DNA of 64,000 nucleotides from Viridothelium virens (GCA_010094025.1 ML991787.1:248001-312000), one strand, 5' to 3'. Positions 45,792 through 58,998 are shown, numbered from the stretch's first letter. Notes: generated from the sequence alone by a model not told the origin. Numbers and translations: made by a program.

Positions 45792-48700
45792 CTAATGACG
45801 AGAGGCGTCCTTCTGTTCACGATAATAGGTCGAATTACGCACGAGGACTTGGGTCACCACGCTCACGAAATAATTGCGATGAGCATCGGTTGCCAGACGC
45901 TTAGCGCCCTTTTGCTTAACGTTTGCAAGATCGTTAAAGACGCTGACGAAAAGCTATGTTCGTGTCAGCACATGCGGTTGATGTCTGTGGACAACAGTTA
46001 CTTACTGCATCAAGCGAGTCCCGAAACTGCATCAGATCCCAAGGCGCATAGAAGCGCACCCACTCATCCATCTCGACGATTCCAGCCCCTCCCTTCTTAA
46101 GCTTTCCTCCACCAAACAGCAAAGCAATTAGCGGTGTCGTTATAGTTGTGTCCCGCAGATGGATAGCTCTATCACCCGTACTCTTGACCATACTGGCGTA
46201 TGTAAAGATGGAGTCAGGGACATTGCCCTTCGGCCCCCTTTTCTTGTTTATAGAGCCAGGGTGGATTATTGCATTTTGCTCAGAAGGTGTCTTCAGGGTG
46301 ACTCCGCGAGATTGGACAGCAAGATTCGGACGGTATCCAGCCACAAAGAGTCCCTTGACGAGAGAAACACTGCCAGCATTTTCATTCAACTCTGGAGGCC
46401 CAAGCTCCGAGTTTTCTCGCCGGTAAGGAGGCGTCCGAGGTATCAAACCAGCTTCCACAAGGATATCTTCGATCTGTTGACTGGTCTGATCTATCGCTGT
46501 GAAGGCGCCAAGATGGATGTATTTCTGTCTTGCCCACGTTTCCGCCGCTTTTTTTCCTTTCTCGTCCCGCATCTGCCGCAGGTCACGAAAAGCGTTGATG
46601 AGAGCAATCTGATCGCTTCCAGTACCTTCATAGAATTCTGCTTGAGCTTGAGTAGCAGCTGCCCGCGCCTCAAGTGGGCGAACAAAGAGGGGCCGTTCCT
46701 CATCCGCTGCGCCTGCGATAAGTATAGGGTCTAGGCATTGGAAGATGATGCTCAATATAATGATCCTCCCAAGTCTGGGATGAACAGGCAGTTGAGCCAG
46801 AACCTTGCCGAGCGGCGTCAGATGCTCGGTTTTAGTCAATGCTTGCATGTCTTGTAAGGCCTTGACAGAGGCTTCGACGGCCTCCGAAGTCGGAGGCTGA
46901 AGGGCATCAGCCAAAAAGCTCTGGATTGACGTGTTCCTAGCCTGCACTTTGACAGACAAGCATATGCTCTGAAGGTCTGAACGAAGCAATTCCGGCACTC
47001 CGGTCTCAGGAAACGACTCGTATCTAGCCCGAGAAAAAAGACCAAAATAATGTCCACGCTCGACTCTTCCAGCTCTTCCAGCTCTTTGCTTTACATTGGA
47101 CTTGCTTTCCCATTTGGTAAGCAGCCTTGTAATATGCTGCAGATGACTGTACTGATTTTCGCGCAGCTTTCCGGTATCCACCACGGACTGGACATCTGGT
47201 ATGGTTATGGAGGTCTCCGCAATATTCGTAGCCAGAATGATTTTTCGACAACCTGGAGGTACCGGATCAAAGACTTCATTCTGGCCGTCGTGCAGGCTAG
47301 AATGGAGCAGCATGATTTTGAACTGTGACCGCGCAAAATCCACACCAAAAATCGGTTGGTGACGCAATAATTTTTCTACTTTCAATATCTCATCAAGACC
47401 CGGCATGAATACCAGGATTGCACCCTTTGACGATTCATTGACAATGTAGGCAATCACTGCTCCAATTAGGTGTATGGGAATGAGGGCATCCTCCGCCTCG
47501 TTGTCGATGGACCAACCCTTGTCATCTGACGCATGCTGGCAGTGTGTCCGATCAGTAGACAGTGGATTCTGCCGTTGCCTTTCTATCGCACTATTCCTAT
47601 TATATCTCTCTTCGACTTTAAGGAATTTCGAAGTTGGCGCGTCCGTACGGACCAACGAGTCGAACTCCGAGCCGTAAAGCTCTCGGAGATCAGAAAGAAT
47701 TTCGTGAATGAAATGCTCTCGCACAGGGAACAGTCGTCCAGGTACCGATATAGAAGGACACGGCGAGGTTGTGCCATCTGCCGAAACACGTGGGAAGTAA
47801 TCGCTGAACAATTGGGTGTCGATAGTGGCGCTCATCAACACAACCTTTGGGACGCTTTGACCTGCTTGCTGCCTCATTGTCATATTCTTCTTGAGGACGA
47901 CCATGAGGAAGTCAATGAGTATATCGCGTTCGTGCACCTCATCAAGGATAATATGAGACAAGTCATCCAAGGCTGCCGTCCCATCGCCCTCTAATTGTGC
48001 AAGGAGGATGCCTGTGGTGCAGTACGTTATACTGCCACCGAAAATGGGAGGTTTTGAGTCAAATCGGATTTGATATCCAACACTATTTTGCAATGATTCT
48101 CGACGCTCAAAGGCCACCCTTTGCGCAACGGATTTGGCAGCTATTCTCCGTGGTTGTGTACAAATGATATTGCATCTAGCTCCTTGTCCTGAGTTGGCTG
48201 CTTGTTCCAACAGCAGCTGCGAAACCTGTGTAGTTTTCCCACTCCCAGTGGCACTCACAATGATACTGTAAAGATTGTTTTCGACCATCCCGAGTATCTC
48301 AGCGGCAAGCTGCCTTACAGGAAGTTCGGCCTTCTTTCGATGCATCTCCGCCAAGTCATCCCTCTTCTCTAGTTCGTCGTGCCACTTCTTGTGCAATGCA
48401 TTCCGCTGTCCAATGTTCCAATCTGTGAGGCGCGCTCGAGGTCGATCATGTGGCGCGGATTGCTTCTCCACGCTGTCGGATAAATGCCTCGCTGTTCGTA
48501 ATATCTCCGAAACATGGGATGACTGACATGCATCGCGGATAATATTCCAGGTCTCCAGATCAAGATGGACGTCGATAGGGCCGATGGGCTTGACAGCTGA
48601 CCTATTTCTCTGCCTAGGCCCAATGGGCTCGAGAACTGGCCTAATGCTCTGCGGGGATTGTTGCTGAAAGCGTTTGAGCAAGAGCGGAGTTTGTCTGATG

Positions 48701-49200
48701 AGAGTCAAAGCAGCCGTAAGATATGCGGCAGCTTTAGCTTTCTTCGGAGAATTGAAATACACTTCTCGACCAACTTTTCGGCCGTTGATGAGCACAGCAG
48801 CAGTGTAAAGGAAAAGATCCCTATCCTTCAAATCATTCGTTACTGACACTTCTGACCTTGTTTTCAGGGAGACCTGACAATGTCCATCTTTATGCAAGGC
48901 TTTATAAAATTCCATGAATTTCTCTGCAGTCTCGGTCGAGAGGACCTTTGAGGGTTCACCGGGTTCTGCTCTTTTCTGTTGTTCAATGATCTGTTTGAAT
49001 TGTAAGGCCGCCCCAACTTCGGCTTGCAATAAACCAGTCCCAGTCGCAGTGGCTTCTATTCCAAGATCCACAATTCTGATGGTTACTTTTACTATTCGCT
49101 TCGATTCGCTTCTGGTCGCTCGCGTCTCGAATTTAGGGATCGTCCCAAACTTGGCAGCGTAGTTGTAAATTTCTGTTTTGGAGTTTGCCTCTCTTGACAT
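45792..49200 (-). CDS. DEVH-box RNA helicase (DHX29/DHX57-like) with dsRNA-binding-like N-terminus
   Basis: Exon 1 49200-46006 and exon 2 45953-45792 around a 52-bp intron (donor GTAAGT, acceptor CATAG); product 1118 residues. The ATG at 49200 (MSREANSKTEIYNYAAKFG) is the first in frame. The N-terminal part (VLSTETAEKFMEFYKALHKD ... KAKAAAYLTAALTLI; residues about 85-165) looks like a dsRNA-binding domain. Helicase motifs: I GSGKTTQ, Ia TQPRRIAAKSVAQRV, II DEVH, III SAT, IV-V ILATNIAETSITIPDV, VI QRAGRAGR; then winged-helix/ratchet regions and an OB-fold (LFGGGKLKKGGAGIVEMDEWVRFY). Close relatives include yeast YLR419W and animal DHX57/DHX29, thought to work in translation or RNA surveillance; the client here is unknown. 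Without the splice, the frame ends 19 residues after DSLDAV. The spliced end (LFVSVFNDLANVKQKGAKRL) looks more natural. Confidence 0.85.
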
Positions 49201-51730
49201 GGTTGCATTGTCAATGGCCCTTGGCACAGGGTCGGTAAAAGCCTCCTGACGATCACCAGAAAGCTCATCTGTCTCCTTGATACCTCGCTTGGTTATGTTA
49301 GATCCTGTTAGCCACGGAGTAGGCCCTAAAACCGCTCACTTTTGACGGGCCTCCACCACTCGCCGATTGACGCAGATTGTCGTCCATAGTAGATCCGAGC
49401 GGGCAGTTGTGCGCCCTTACGTCAACGTGACGAGCAGATTCAGGCACTGTCCCTCAAAAAAGGCAGGAGCAAGCTGGCACCTTGAGGAAATACGAATCCA
49501 GAAATCCTCGCCAAACAGCGGGTTCAAGAGACTCGGGTGATGTCCAGGTTTAGGGCACTTCTCTGAATGGAATCGAATTCCTTGATGCGATGATAATCCT
49601 CGCTCTTCAAACAGGAGTGTCCTGGATGCAGGTCACGAGTATTTTGAGTGCTTTGGATCGATGCTCCTGCATGAAAGGAAAGAGTGAAAGGTTTGCCAGC
49701 CGCTCGCTGCTTGCTAGAAGTTTCTGCCATCGATGCCCCACCTTTATCACAAGGACTGCCCACAAGTGAAGAGATTAAGGTACTCTGTTTGTAGCCATCT
49801 GGTGTGTGTCAGGGGACCTCACGCAACACACCGTTCCACCCTCCGTGAATCCGAACACCAGAATTGGACGGAAGTGAATCATGCCTTTCACAAGCCGAAC
49901 ACTGCTAGTAAGCTAGGATGCCCTGTCGCCTTTCAATCATGCTTCTTTGGAAGGGAAGGTTATAGCGCTCGCCACATTCCCCTATGCAACAATTCCCTCT
50001 AGCTTTCTATCCTACGGCCAAGTTACTCCTTTGCTAGGCATTCAACTCTATCCTTCGCCTGCATGGTCACTAAGATACGCATCAGAATATGGTAGGTAGT
50101 GGGTGGAAGAAGTTGATTACGGACCCAAAATCTGCGCATTGGCAATCGCCATCTGCTTTCTGAAGCTCGCCATGTTTGACCATGGCGGTCAATCACATTG
50201 GCAACAGCGTGATCAATTAGAGTGCCTTAACTGATTGCTCAAGATAAGACAGCAGGTGTTGCTGCCCGTGTGGGAGGAACGTCTTTGAAAGGCTCTATCG
50301 CATTGAGGAAGTCCTCATGGCCGCGAGGTTGGAAAAAAGATCCCAGCCAGGCGTGCCAGGGTTACCGACATCTACAAGCTACTAGTAGGGTACCTTAAGT
50401 ATGAAGAAATAAAACCGAGCTAACATGTCACAAATATTCTTCAATCGCCGTTTTCTGGACTTATTTACGATTGAAAATTGTCCTTGATAGTTATAAGCAT
50501 ACGATCACTATCAAATATCGAGACAGCCCTCAGTGATTAGGTGCCCAAAAAGCCAGCCTGCCCCGGCTTGGCGTGTTACAAATCCACGGGAGAAAACGGA
50601 CGAGTGCGGCAACCGGGCGAACAGTGCTATTTTTGCATATAACCAGATCGGCTCGGCCGCGTAGGGTTTGTGCCCTCTGCATACTTAGCATACTACTAAG
50701 TACGCAAGGCCAAGGGATACCAGAATTCATGGGCCGAGAAGATTCGATTGAATACCCAATCAGTCATTATCTTACCTTTGGAGATTACGGAAGTCAGTAG
50801 TAAAAAATTCACAGGAAGGTGGCTTTCGACTCACTCTAATATAAGAGAATTAAAGTTAGGAGAAAGAAGAAGGACACGAAGAGCTACCTTTCAAGTAGGA
50901 TGTCTTGCTTCTGGAATAAGAGCTGGGAGTTCCCTATTTGGTTACTTGAGCCTCAAGGACCTGTAGCCTATGAATTCTGTCACTCACCGATGCATCATTA
51001 ATCTCGAATATTAGTCAATGTACTATCGATGCTGGGTCCTAGCAATGGCACATTGCAGGTATTGAACAGCTTTCCCACATTGCACTTCGGAACGGCCGTG
51101 CCTTGATTATTTCGAAACTTTCGTGAGCACCTGCATGGCGCGCTACTATTCTCATCGATCTTACTTTCAGCAGGTACTAATGTCGTTCGTTCAAGCTTTT
51201 AAAACTTTTCAAGTAGAAAAGGTTCCGAAGCGCCCAACTCGGATTTAATACTGATTGAAGGAACAAGAGAGCAAAACTCTACGGACAATTTACCTCTACG
51301 CTAGTCCCATGAGTCTGTCGAGAATGCAACCTTGGCTGTTTGACAGTTCACGTCTGCATGCGTTCACACGAAGTTTTATTTGCTAGGTCTTCTGCGAGAG
51401 ATCACAGCAGGGTCGGAAACTTATTTACAGAAACCAAGACGGTAGTTCTGTGGAAATTAGCCACACAGTTCTCAAGCAGCCACAGAGGTAGGACGAGTTG
51501 CGCAACAGTGTATTCACAGATGGCCCCTAGCACAGCTTTTGGAAACATTGAGATTCAAAATAGTGTCTGTATCCTGATAGTCTGGCAACGCCGTGATGCT
51601 TCTCCAACCGAGGAAGGTAAATTCTTTCGTGTACTGTTGGCGATTGCAAGGAGTAAGAAATCCGCGAAACACGCTATATATCATGGAATAATCATTTGCT
51701 CCAGGCTGTAAAATGAGATTCATGCCACAT
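49201..51730. other. Long intergenic region without a supported gene
   Basis: 2.5 kb, the largest gap. It is AT-rich around 50390-50520 and 50780-51010. A 7-bp inverted repeat TACTTAG/CTAAGTA (50682-50688 and 50696-50702, loop CATACTA) is flanked by further partial pairing. Open frames (for example 51340-51711) have no recognisable features. No tRNA, rRNA or transposon ends were recognised. Confidence 0.4.
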
Positions 51731-52567
51731 TTACATCACAGTGCAGCAAGAGTTCTGTTTCTTCGCCTATGACAGGAACTATAATTTAGCTGATCACGTG
51801 CTACTTCAAATATGATGATTGAGAGCTTACCTGGGTATAAAACATCTTACTCTGCGCGCTCAGTCCGTCGCTCTTAGCCACCAAATTGTCAATCTTCTCT
51901 CCTCTCTCCAGCATACTCTCAATTGTCTTGTGTAGTGTAATCTTTGTTTCGTCTAACTCCTTCTGAATTTTCATGATACTGTCGGCTTGTTGGGGATCTT
52001 GGTATTTTACAATGTACTCTTTGAGTGCAGGGAAGGGTAATTCTTGATTCGAGCTTGCGAAGGCCGAGCGAGGATATTTCGTGAGGAATTCGTCCACGAC
52101 CTTGGACAGGAGCTGATGAGCCACAAGCGCCGGGTACTCTTGATCGCTAATGATGATGCCCGCAATCCCCTCGGAACGGCCGTAGGCATGGAATGTATAG
52201 GCTTGAATTATTGTCAGCGTTGGAAAGCAAAAGCACAGATCTATTGCTTCTTACACTGCTCCTCAACATCCTGTCGTTGCCCTGGTTTGGTTCGCTCTGC
52301 TACCGTCTTGCTGAATAGTGACATAAACTCCCCAACGCTGCAAAGGTTCTCCGTTAGCTTAATCTTCAGAGTATTCCCTAAATGGACGGAGCTCAAGCAC
52401 ATGCCTTGAGCGAGTAAAGCGCGAATAGCTGCTCAAATCCCTCTCGGCACAGAGTTCTACCGCTGGCTTCTGCTCATTTTTCAAGATCTGTTCGAGCATT
52501 TAGTCATAAAATCAAGTCGGATGCCTGTATGGCATAGAATTCTTACTCCAATATACAGAATCTTCAT
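51731..52567 (-). CDS. ykt6: R-SNARE Ykt6 (five exons)
   Basis: Exons 52567-52547, 52487-52405, 52337-52255, 52201-51831 and 51766-51731; product 197 residues, the normal size. The start MKILYIG|ILKNEQKP is diagnostic. The longin domain follows (SSYSRFTRS, EFMSLFSKTVAERTKPGQRQ, YTFHAYGRSEGIAGIIISD), then the SNARE helix (IMKIQKELDETKITLHKTIE), with the zero-layer Arg in MLERGEKIDNLV. The last exon encodes AKKQNSCCTVM, the palmitoylation/farnesylation CC-A-A-X-like end that anchors Ykt6 in place of a membrane helix. Ykt6 serves Golgi, endosome and vacuole fusion and autophagosome-vacuole fusion. Intron 2 starts with GC (AG|GCATGT) and ends CAG: the only phase-correct join, SRFTRS|SVGEFMSLF. 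Without splicing, only the fourth exon would be noticed. Divergent from slh1, 399 bp apart. Confidence 0.93.
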
Positions 52568-52966
52568 GGCGAACGAGCAAACGGAGGGGTAGGTTAGCTG
52601 TGATGAGTAGTGTGATGAACGTAGATGTCAAGGGTCTGAGAAATGAGTATCCGGCGGAGTTCACGAGTCCGAGATTGAATCTAGAATAGGTCCACAGGTA
52701 TTGTATGAGGCAAATGACAGGAGGTGCGTTACAGGTATCAGGGACAAGGCGACGTCAGAGCGGTAAGTTGAGGCGAGCGGGCATCGGCCTGACTTTCCCT
52801 CCGCTGTGACGATGAGGTCTGATATTTGACCTAAAGAGTCCTACGATAATCTACCTTAGTGACTCGGTGGCGACTTCAAACCCACCCTTTCGCACTTTGT
52901 GAGGCAATTATACCCTGCAAAACATTGGACACAGGAAATTTGCCATAGCTCCGACCTGTCGCAAAG
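52568..52966. promoter_or_regulatory. Bidirectional promoter region of ykt6 and slh1
   Basis: 399 bp between two divergent ATGs, so both promoters and 5' UTRs must fit here. I see no clear TATA box. The compact layout suggests co-exposure to one nucleosome-free region (inference). Confidence 0.55.
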
Positions 52967-55900
52967 ATGTCTCCCGCATTAGAGTCAGCAGAATCGCAAT
53001 GGCTAGCTCAGCTCAACGCCATGCGCGCCGCCATCGCTGAACTGAATTTACCAAAAGATGCTGAGGGAAGTAAACCCTATGGATATGATTTTCCACTTGA
53101 TGATGACGATTTTACCAATTCGAGCTCTGCTGCTGAAGACGATTTGTGGGATCTTATCGACAGTGATCAGGTGTCTAGCTCGAGCAACGTCGGATCACCA
53201 AGTCTCAACGGATTTACCGCCAGCGTCGTTGATGGTGAGGCTGATTTCAGTTTAGGGTGGCTTCAAGGTCAGTGCAGGAGACTGGCTTCTCAAACAAGCG
53301 GTCTGGACGCCTATGTACTCGAAGAACAATTGCTCGAGATCCTCCGCAATAACGACGAAGATCTCCAAACGGGCATTGTTGATATCCTTGGCTTCAATGA
53401 GCTCGACCTGGTCTCTACTTTAGTGAGCCATCGCGACCAGGTATTATACTCCGCGAAAAGTCAAAAATCGAACGACCAACTACCTACAAGGCTCTTGAGT
53501 CGGGCTGAGCGAGAGAAAGCTTTGCGTCAACAAGACTACGAGCATAAGACTGCTGCGTTACAGCCCAGTATTGACCGCGGCGGTCCGCAATACCCTCATA
53601 TCTACGGCGCTAAGACCGCCGGCAATGTTCTCTCGGCCTATGGCCAGAAATTTGCTTTACCTGCTGGAAGTGAAAAAAAGGACCATGGAAAATACGAGGA
53701 ATTCAGTATACCCGCTTCCCGTGTTGGTGCTCTTGCTGCTGGCGAGCAGCTCGTACAGATCCAGGATATGGACGAGTTATGCAAAGGAACTTTCAAGGGA
53801 TACAAGACCTTAAACAGAATGCAGAGCCTAGTATTTCCTGTTGCATATAGAACTAATGAGAACATGCTCATATGCGCCCCAACTGGAGCGGTTAGTATTA
53901 CTATGAACCCTACAGAACATGCACGACATGTAATCTAACATCTCAAAGGGCAAAACGGACGCAGCAATGCTCACGATACTGAGTGTCATTGCCAAAAACC
54001 TCCACTCAACGTCCGACCTTACTTCGAGTGATAACGACATCGTGGTCCAGACTGAGGATTTCAAGATTGTCTATGTGGCGCCGATGAAGGCTCTTGCAGC
54101 GGAAATAACTGAAAAGCTAGGGAAACGTCTTGCCTGGCTGGGGATCCAAGTCCGAGAACTTACTGGAGATATGCATCTAACGAAAGCCGAGATTATACAA
54201 ACCCAAATCATCGTGACGACACCTGAGAAGTGGGACGTTGTCACTCGCAAAAGTACCGGTGATACGGAGCTTGTACAGAAAGTTCGCCTTCTGATTATTG
54301 ATGAAGTACACATGCTTCACGACGAACGTGGTGCGGTGTTGGAATCGCTCGTTGCAAGGACTGAGAGACAGGTGGAAAGTACGCAATCTCTGATTCGGAT
54401 TGTTGGCTTGTCTGCGACACTACCGAATTATATCGATATCGCCGATTTCTTGAAAGTCAACCGCATGATGGGTCTGTTCTATTTCGATGCTTCATTCAGA
54501 CCTGTCCCACTTGAGCAACATTTTGTAGGTGTAAAGGGAAAGCCAGGTACAAAAATCTCAAAAGAAAATCTCGAAACTGTAGCCTTTGAGAAAGTCAAAG
54601 CTATGCTTGAACTAGGACACCAAGTAATGGTGTTCGTGCACTCGAGAAAAGACACTTGGAAAACAGCGAAGAACCTATACGAAATGGCCACCGATCAACA
54701 GTGTACAGATCTTTTCGATCCCAGCAATCATCAAGGATATGAGCGCGCCGCCCGTGAAATGAAGACTTCTAAAGGGAGGGAATTACGAGAGTTACTTCCA
54801 AAAGGCATGAGCACTCATCATGCTGGCATGGCTAGATCAGACCGAAATCTCGTGGAACGCCTCTTTGCTGAAGGTGTCTTGAAGATACTGTGCTGTACTG
54901 CAACACTTGCTTGGGGAGTCAATCTTCCTGCAGCGGCCGTCATCATCAAAGGTACCCAATTGTACAGTGCCCAGGAGGGTAAATTTGTCGATGTGGGTAT
55001 CCTTGATGTTCTTCAAATCTTTGGTCGAGCCGGCCGCCCTCAGTTTCAGGATAGTGGGATCGGCTTCATATGCACGACTCAGGACAAATTACAGCATTAC
55101 CTTAGCGCCGTGACCCAACAGCAACCTATTGAGTCCAGATTTTCCAAAAAGCTTGTCGACAATCTAAACGCCGAGATAGCCCTAGGCACCGTCACTTCCG
55201 TATCAGAAGCCGTCCAATGGATTGGATATTCCTACCTATTCGTAAGAATGCGCCGAAACCCCATGGCTTATGGAATCGACTGGGCAGAGATGCAAAATGA
55301 CCCACAGCTTGTTCAACGCAGACGAGATCTAGTCATACAGGCCGCCCGGACCTTACAAAAGAGTCAAATGGTTATCTTCAATGAGACCACGGAAGAGCTA
55401 AAAGCAAAGGATGTTGGTCGAATTGCGAGCCAATATTATGTTCTTCAGTCAAGCATCGAGGTTTTCAATACGATGATGCGGCCTCATGCCACCGAAGCAG
55501 ACGTCCTAAAAATGATTAGCATGAGTGGCGAGTTCGACAATATCCAAAGCAGAGAAAATGAGGAGAAAGAGCTGTCTCATTTGAAGAACGACATTTGCCC
55601 CTGCGATATCGAAGGCGGCATAGGCACAGCCTACGGAAAGACAAACGTTCTGCTACAATCATATATCTCAAGAGCTCGACTGGACGATTTTGCGTTAGTC
55701 TCTGACTCTGCGTACGTGGCACAAAATGCCGCAAGAATCTGTCGAGCGCTATTCATGATGGCGCTCAATCGGCGTTGGGGATACCAGTGCTTGGTCTTGC
55801 TTTCTATGTGCAAGTCGATTGAGAAGCAAGTCTGGGCTTTTCAGCATCCTTTCCACCAGTTCGACCTTCCTCAGCCAGTTCTCCGAAACCTAGATGAGAA

Positions 55901-58900
55901 AGGTTCTGTGTCCTCCGTTGATGGCCTCCGCGATATGGACTCCGCAGAGATTGGTCAGCTTGTCCACAACAACAGCATGGGAAAAGTATTGGGGAAATTA
56001 CTTGACAACTTTCCCACAATTAGCGTGGAGGCTGAAATTGCACCCCTCAACCGAGACGTACTTCGTGTACATCTATTCCTGACCCCTGACTTTCGCTGGA
56101 ATGACAGACATCACGGCACTTCCGAGTCATATTGGATTTGGGTCGAGAACTCAGAGACTTCTGAAATATACCATCATGAATTTTTCATTCTCAGCCGGAA
56201 AAAGCTTTACGCAACTCACGAGCTTAATTTCACCATACCACTTTCGGATCCCATCCCATCCCAAATCTACGTACGAGCGGTTTCTGATCGATGGCTCGGA
56301 GCGGAGACTGTCACACCAGTGTCATTTCAACACCTCATTCGGCCAGACACGGAAAGCATATATACAGACCTGCTCGCGCTCCAGCCGCTGCCAATCTCAG
56401 CACTTCGCAATCCACCCCTCGAAGACATCTATGGACAACGCTTTCAATTTTTCAATCCTATGCAAACTCAGATATTTCACTGCATGTATCACACCTCGGC
56501 AAACGTACTCCTTGGCTCGCCCACCGGTAGTGGAAAAACACTGGCCGCCGAACTCAGCATGTGGTGGGCATTTAGGGAAAAACCGGGTTCTAAAATAGTG
56601 TACATTGCCCCAATGAAGGCTCTGGTCCGAGAACGCGTTCAAGATTGGGGTCGACGCCTCGCACAGCCTCTGGGTTTGAAGCTTGTTGAACTGACAGGAG
56701 ACAACACGCCAGATACCCGCAGCATCAGGGATGCAGATATCATTATTACAACTCCGGAAAAATGGGATGGTATTAGCCGAAGCTGGCAGACACGTAGCTA
56801 TGTACAGCGAGTGAGTCTTGTCATCATCGACGAAATCCACCTTCTTGGAGGCGATCGTGGTCCAATTCTCGAGATTATTGTTTCGAGAATGAATTACATC
56901 GCTTCACAAAAGAAGGGTACTGTTCGCATCGTCGGAATGTCGACGGCATGCGCCAATGCAGCGGACCTTGCGAATTGGCTCGGAGTGAAAGAAGGCTTGT
57001 TCAACTTTCGCCACTCTGTACGACCGGTCCCACTCGAGATTTATATCGACGGCTTCCCTGAGATGAGGGGATTCTGCCCTTTGATGCAGTCTATGAATCG
57101 GCCAACATTCCTTGCAATCAAAGCCCATTCACCAAACAAGCCTGTCATTGTCTTCGTTCCCTCTCGACGACAGACTCGATTGACTGCTAGGGATCTCATC
57201 AATTACTGTGGCAGTGAAGATGACCCTCGCAGGTTTGTGGGCATGTCTGAGGACGATCTTGCACTCAACTTATCCAGAGTGAAAGACGAAGCGTTAAGAG
57301 AAGCTCTTAGCTTTGGGATTGGATTGCATCATGCGGGCTTAGTCGAGTCTGATCGGCAATTGACCGAGGAACTCTTCGCAAACAACAAGATACAGATCCT
57401 GGTCGCAACGAGTACATTGGCTTGGGGTGTCAATTTACCAGCCCATCTTGTGGTTGTCAAGGGCACACAATTCTTCGATGCAAAGATAGAAGGCTATAAA
57501 GATATGGATCTCACCGATGTCCTTCAGATGCTGGGCCGTGCAGGCCGCCCACAATTCGACTCTTCAGGCATTGCTCGAATCTTTACTCAAGATGCCAAGA
57601 AGGAATTTTACAAGCACTTTCTACATACTGGATTTCCAGTGGAGTCATCGTTGCATGAAGTCCTCGATAACCATTTTGCAGCCGAAGTGTCGGCGCAGAC
57701 TATTGCAACCAAGCAGGATGCATTAGATTACTTGACTTGGACTTTTCTGTTTCGAAGACTACACAAGAATCCATCTTTCTACGGTCTCGAGATCTCAGCG
57801 GAAGAACATAACACCATTGCAGCGCAGCAGATGGCGCAAGAATACATGATCGAGATGGTTGACAACTCCTTCTCTGAGCTTGCAGAATCAGGCTGCGTGA
57901 CGATTGAACCGAATGGTGACGTAGATCCAACGCCGATGGGAAAGATTATGAGTTACTATTACCTATCTCACAAGACGATTCGGCACTTACTTCGACATGC
58001 GAGACCCGACGGCAGCTTTGAAGACGCACTGTCGTGGGTGTCTTGTGCGGCGGAATACGACGATCTGCCTGTTCGGCACAATGAAGATCTTATCAATGCT
58101 GAACTCTCCAGCAATTTACCTCTTCAAGCAGGCAACTTATCTCTACCGATGCATGATCCTCATGTAAAGGCCTTCCTACTACTACAAGCACATTTCTCAC
58201 GTGTGGACCTCCCGATAACTGATTATGTTGGGGATCAAAATTCGGTTCTAGATCAGAGCATTCGTATCATCCAGGCAGCCATCGATGTGCTCGCCGAGCT
58301 TGATATGTTTTCGAGCTGCCGTATGATGATGACACTACTCCAGTGCGTCAAGTCTGCAAGATGGCCAGAAGACCATCCACTTTCAATTCTGCCTGGATTT
58401 CGTTCCGGTATTGGGAAGGACCACCAAACCGAGACTTCGCTTAAGCCCGTCTCTTTGGAGACTATAGCTTCTTCTCCCAGAGGGAAAGCAGAACGCACTC
58501 TACGTGACGTTGGCTTCTCTGATACTGGATCGGCTTTGAAGGCGATCCAACATCTTCCCAGTCTCGCGCTGAATACATCCGAAATCAATGCCATGAGCTT
58601 GACGGTGAATTTACGTCGCAAGAACGTCCCGATGGATCAGCAACATCGCATGTATGCGCCCAAATTTCCGAAGCCGCAGTGTGAAGGATTCTTCGTGCTC
58701 GTCTCTGAAGCTGGCCGTGGTAATGTGGTTGCGCTGAAGAGAGTCTCATGGATGAACACCGGCGTATCGCAGCATCCGAAGGGAAGCCAGACTATCGCGA
58801 AGGCGACGATCAAGTTGCCGCAAAGTCAGGCGTCGAGGGTGATGGATGTCTTGGTGCTGAGTGACGGCTACATCGGGATGGAATGGAGCATCGATGGTGT

Positions 58901-58952
58901 CGAAGTTCCCAAGGCGCCGGAGGTCATTCCAGATGCGTCGAAGGAAAAGTAG
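52967..58952 (+). CDS. slh1: Slh1/ASCC3-type Ski2-like RNA helicase of ribosome quality control
   Basis: Exons 52967-53890 and 53949-58952 around a 58-bp intron (donor GTTAGT, acceptor AAAG); product 1975 residues, close to yeast Slh1. Two Ski2/Brr2-like helicase cassettes are present. Cassette 1: Walker A CAPTGA|GKT (cut by the intron), motif II IIDEVHMLHDERG, SATLPN, and ILCCTATLAWGVNLPAAAVI followed by FGRAGRPQFQDSG. Cassette 2: GSPTGSGKTLAAEL, IIDEIHLLGGDRG, then LVATSTLAWGVNLPAHLVVV and LGRAGRPQFDSSG. Each is followed by a Sec63-like region. Slh1 is the motor of the RQC-trigger complex, which splits collided ribosomes ubiquitinated by Hel2; ASCC3 is the animal counterpart. Brr2 is excluded by length and by the N-terminus (MSPALESAESQWLAQLNAMR). 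Its stop lies 46 bp from the drg1 stop. Confidence 0.92.
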
Positions 58953-58998
58953 ATAGCTCATGTTTGTACAGATTCATCATAGAAGACTGCAAAAAATT

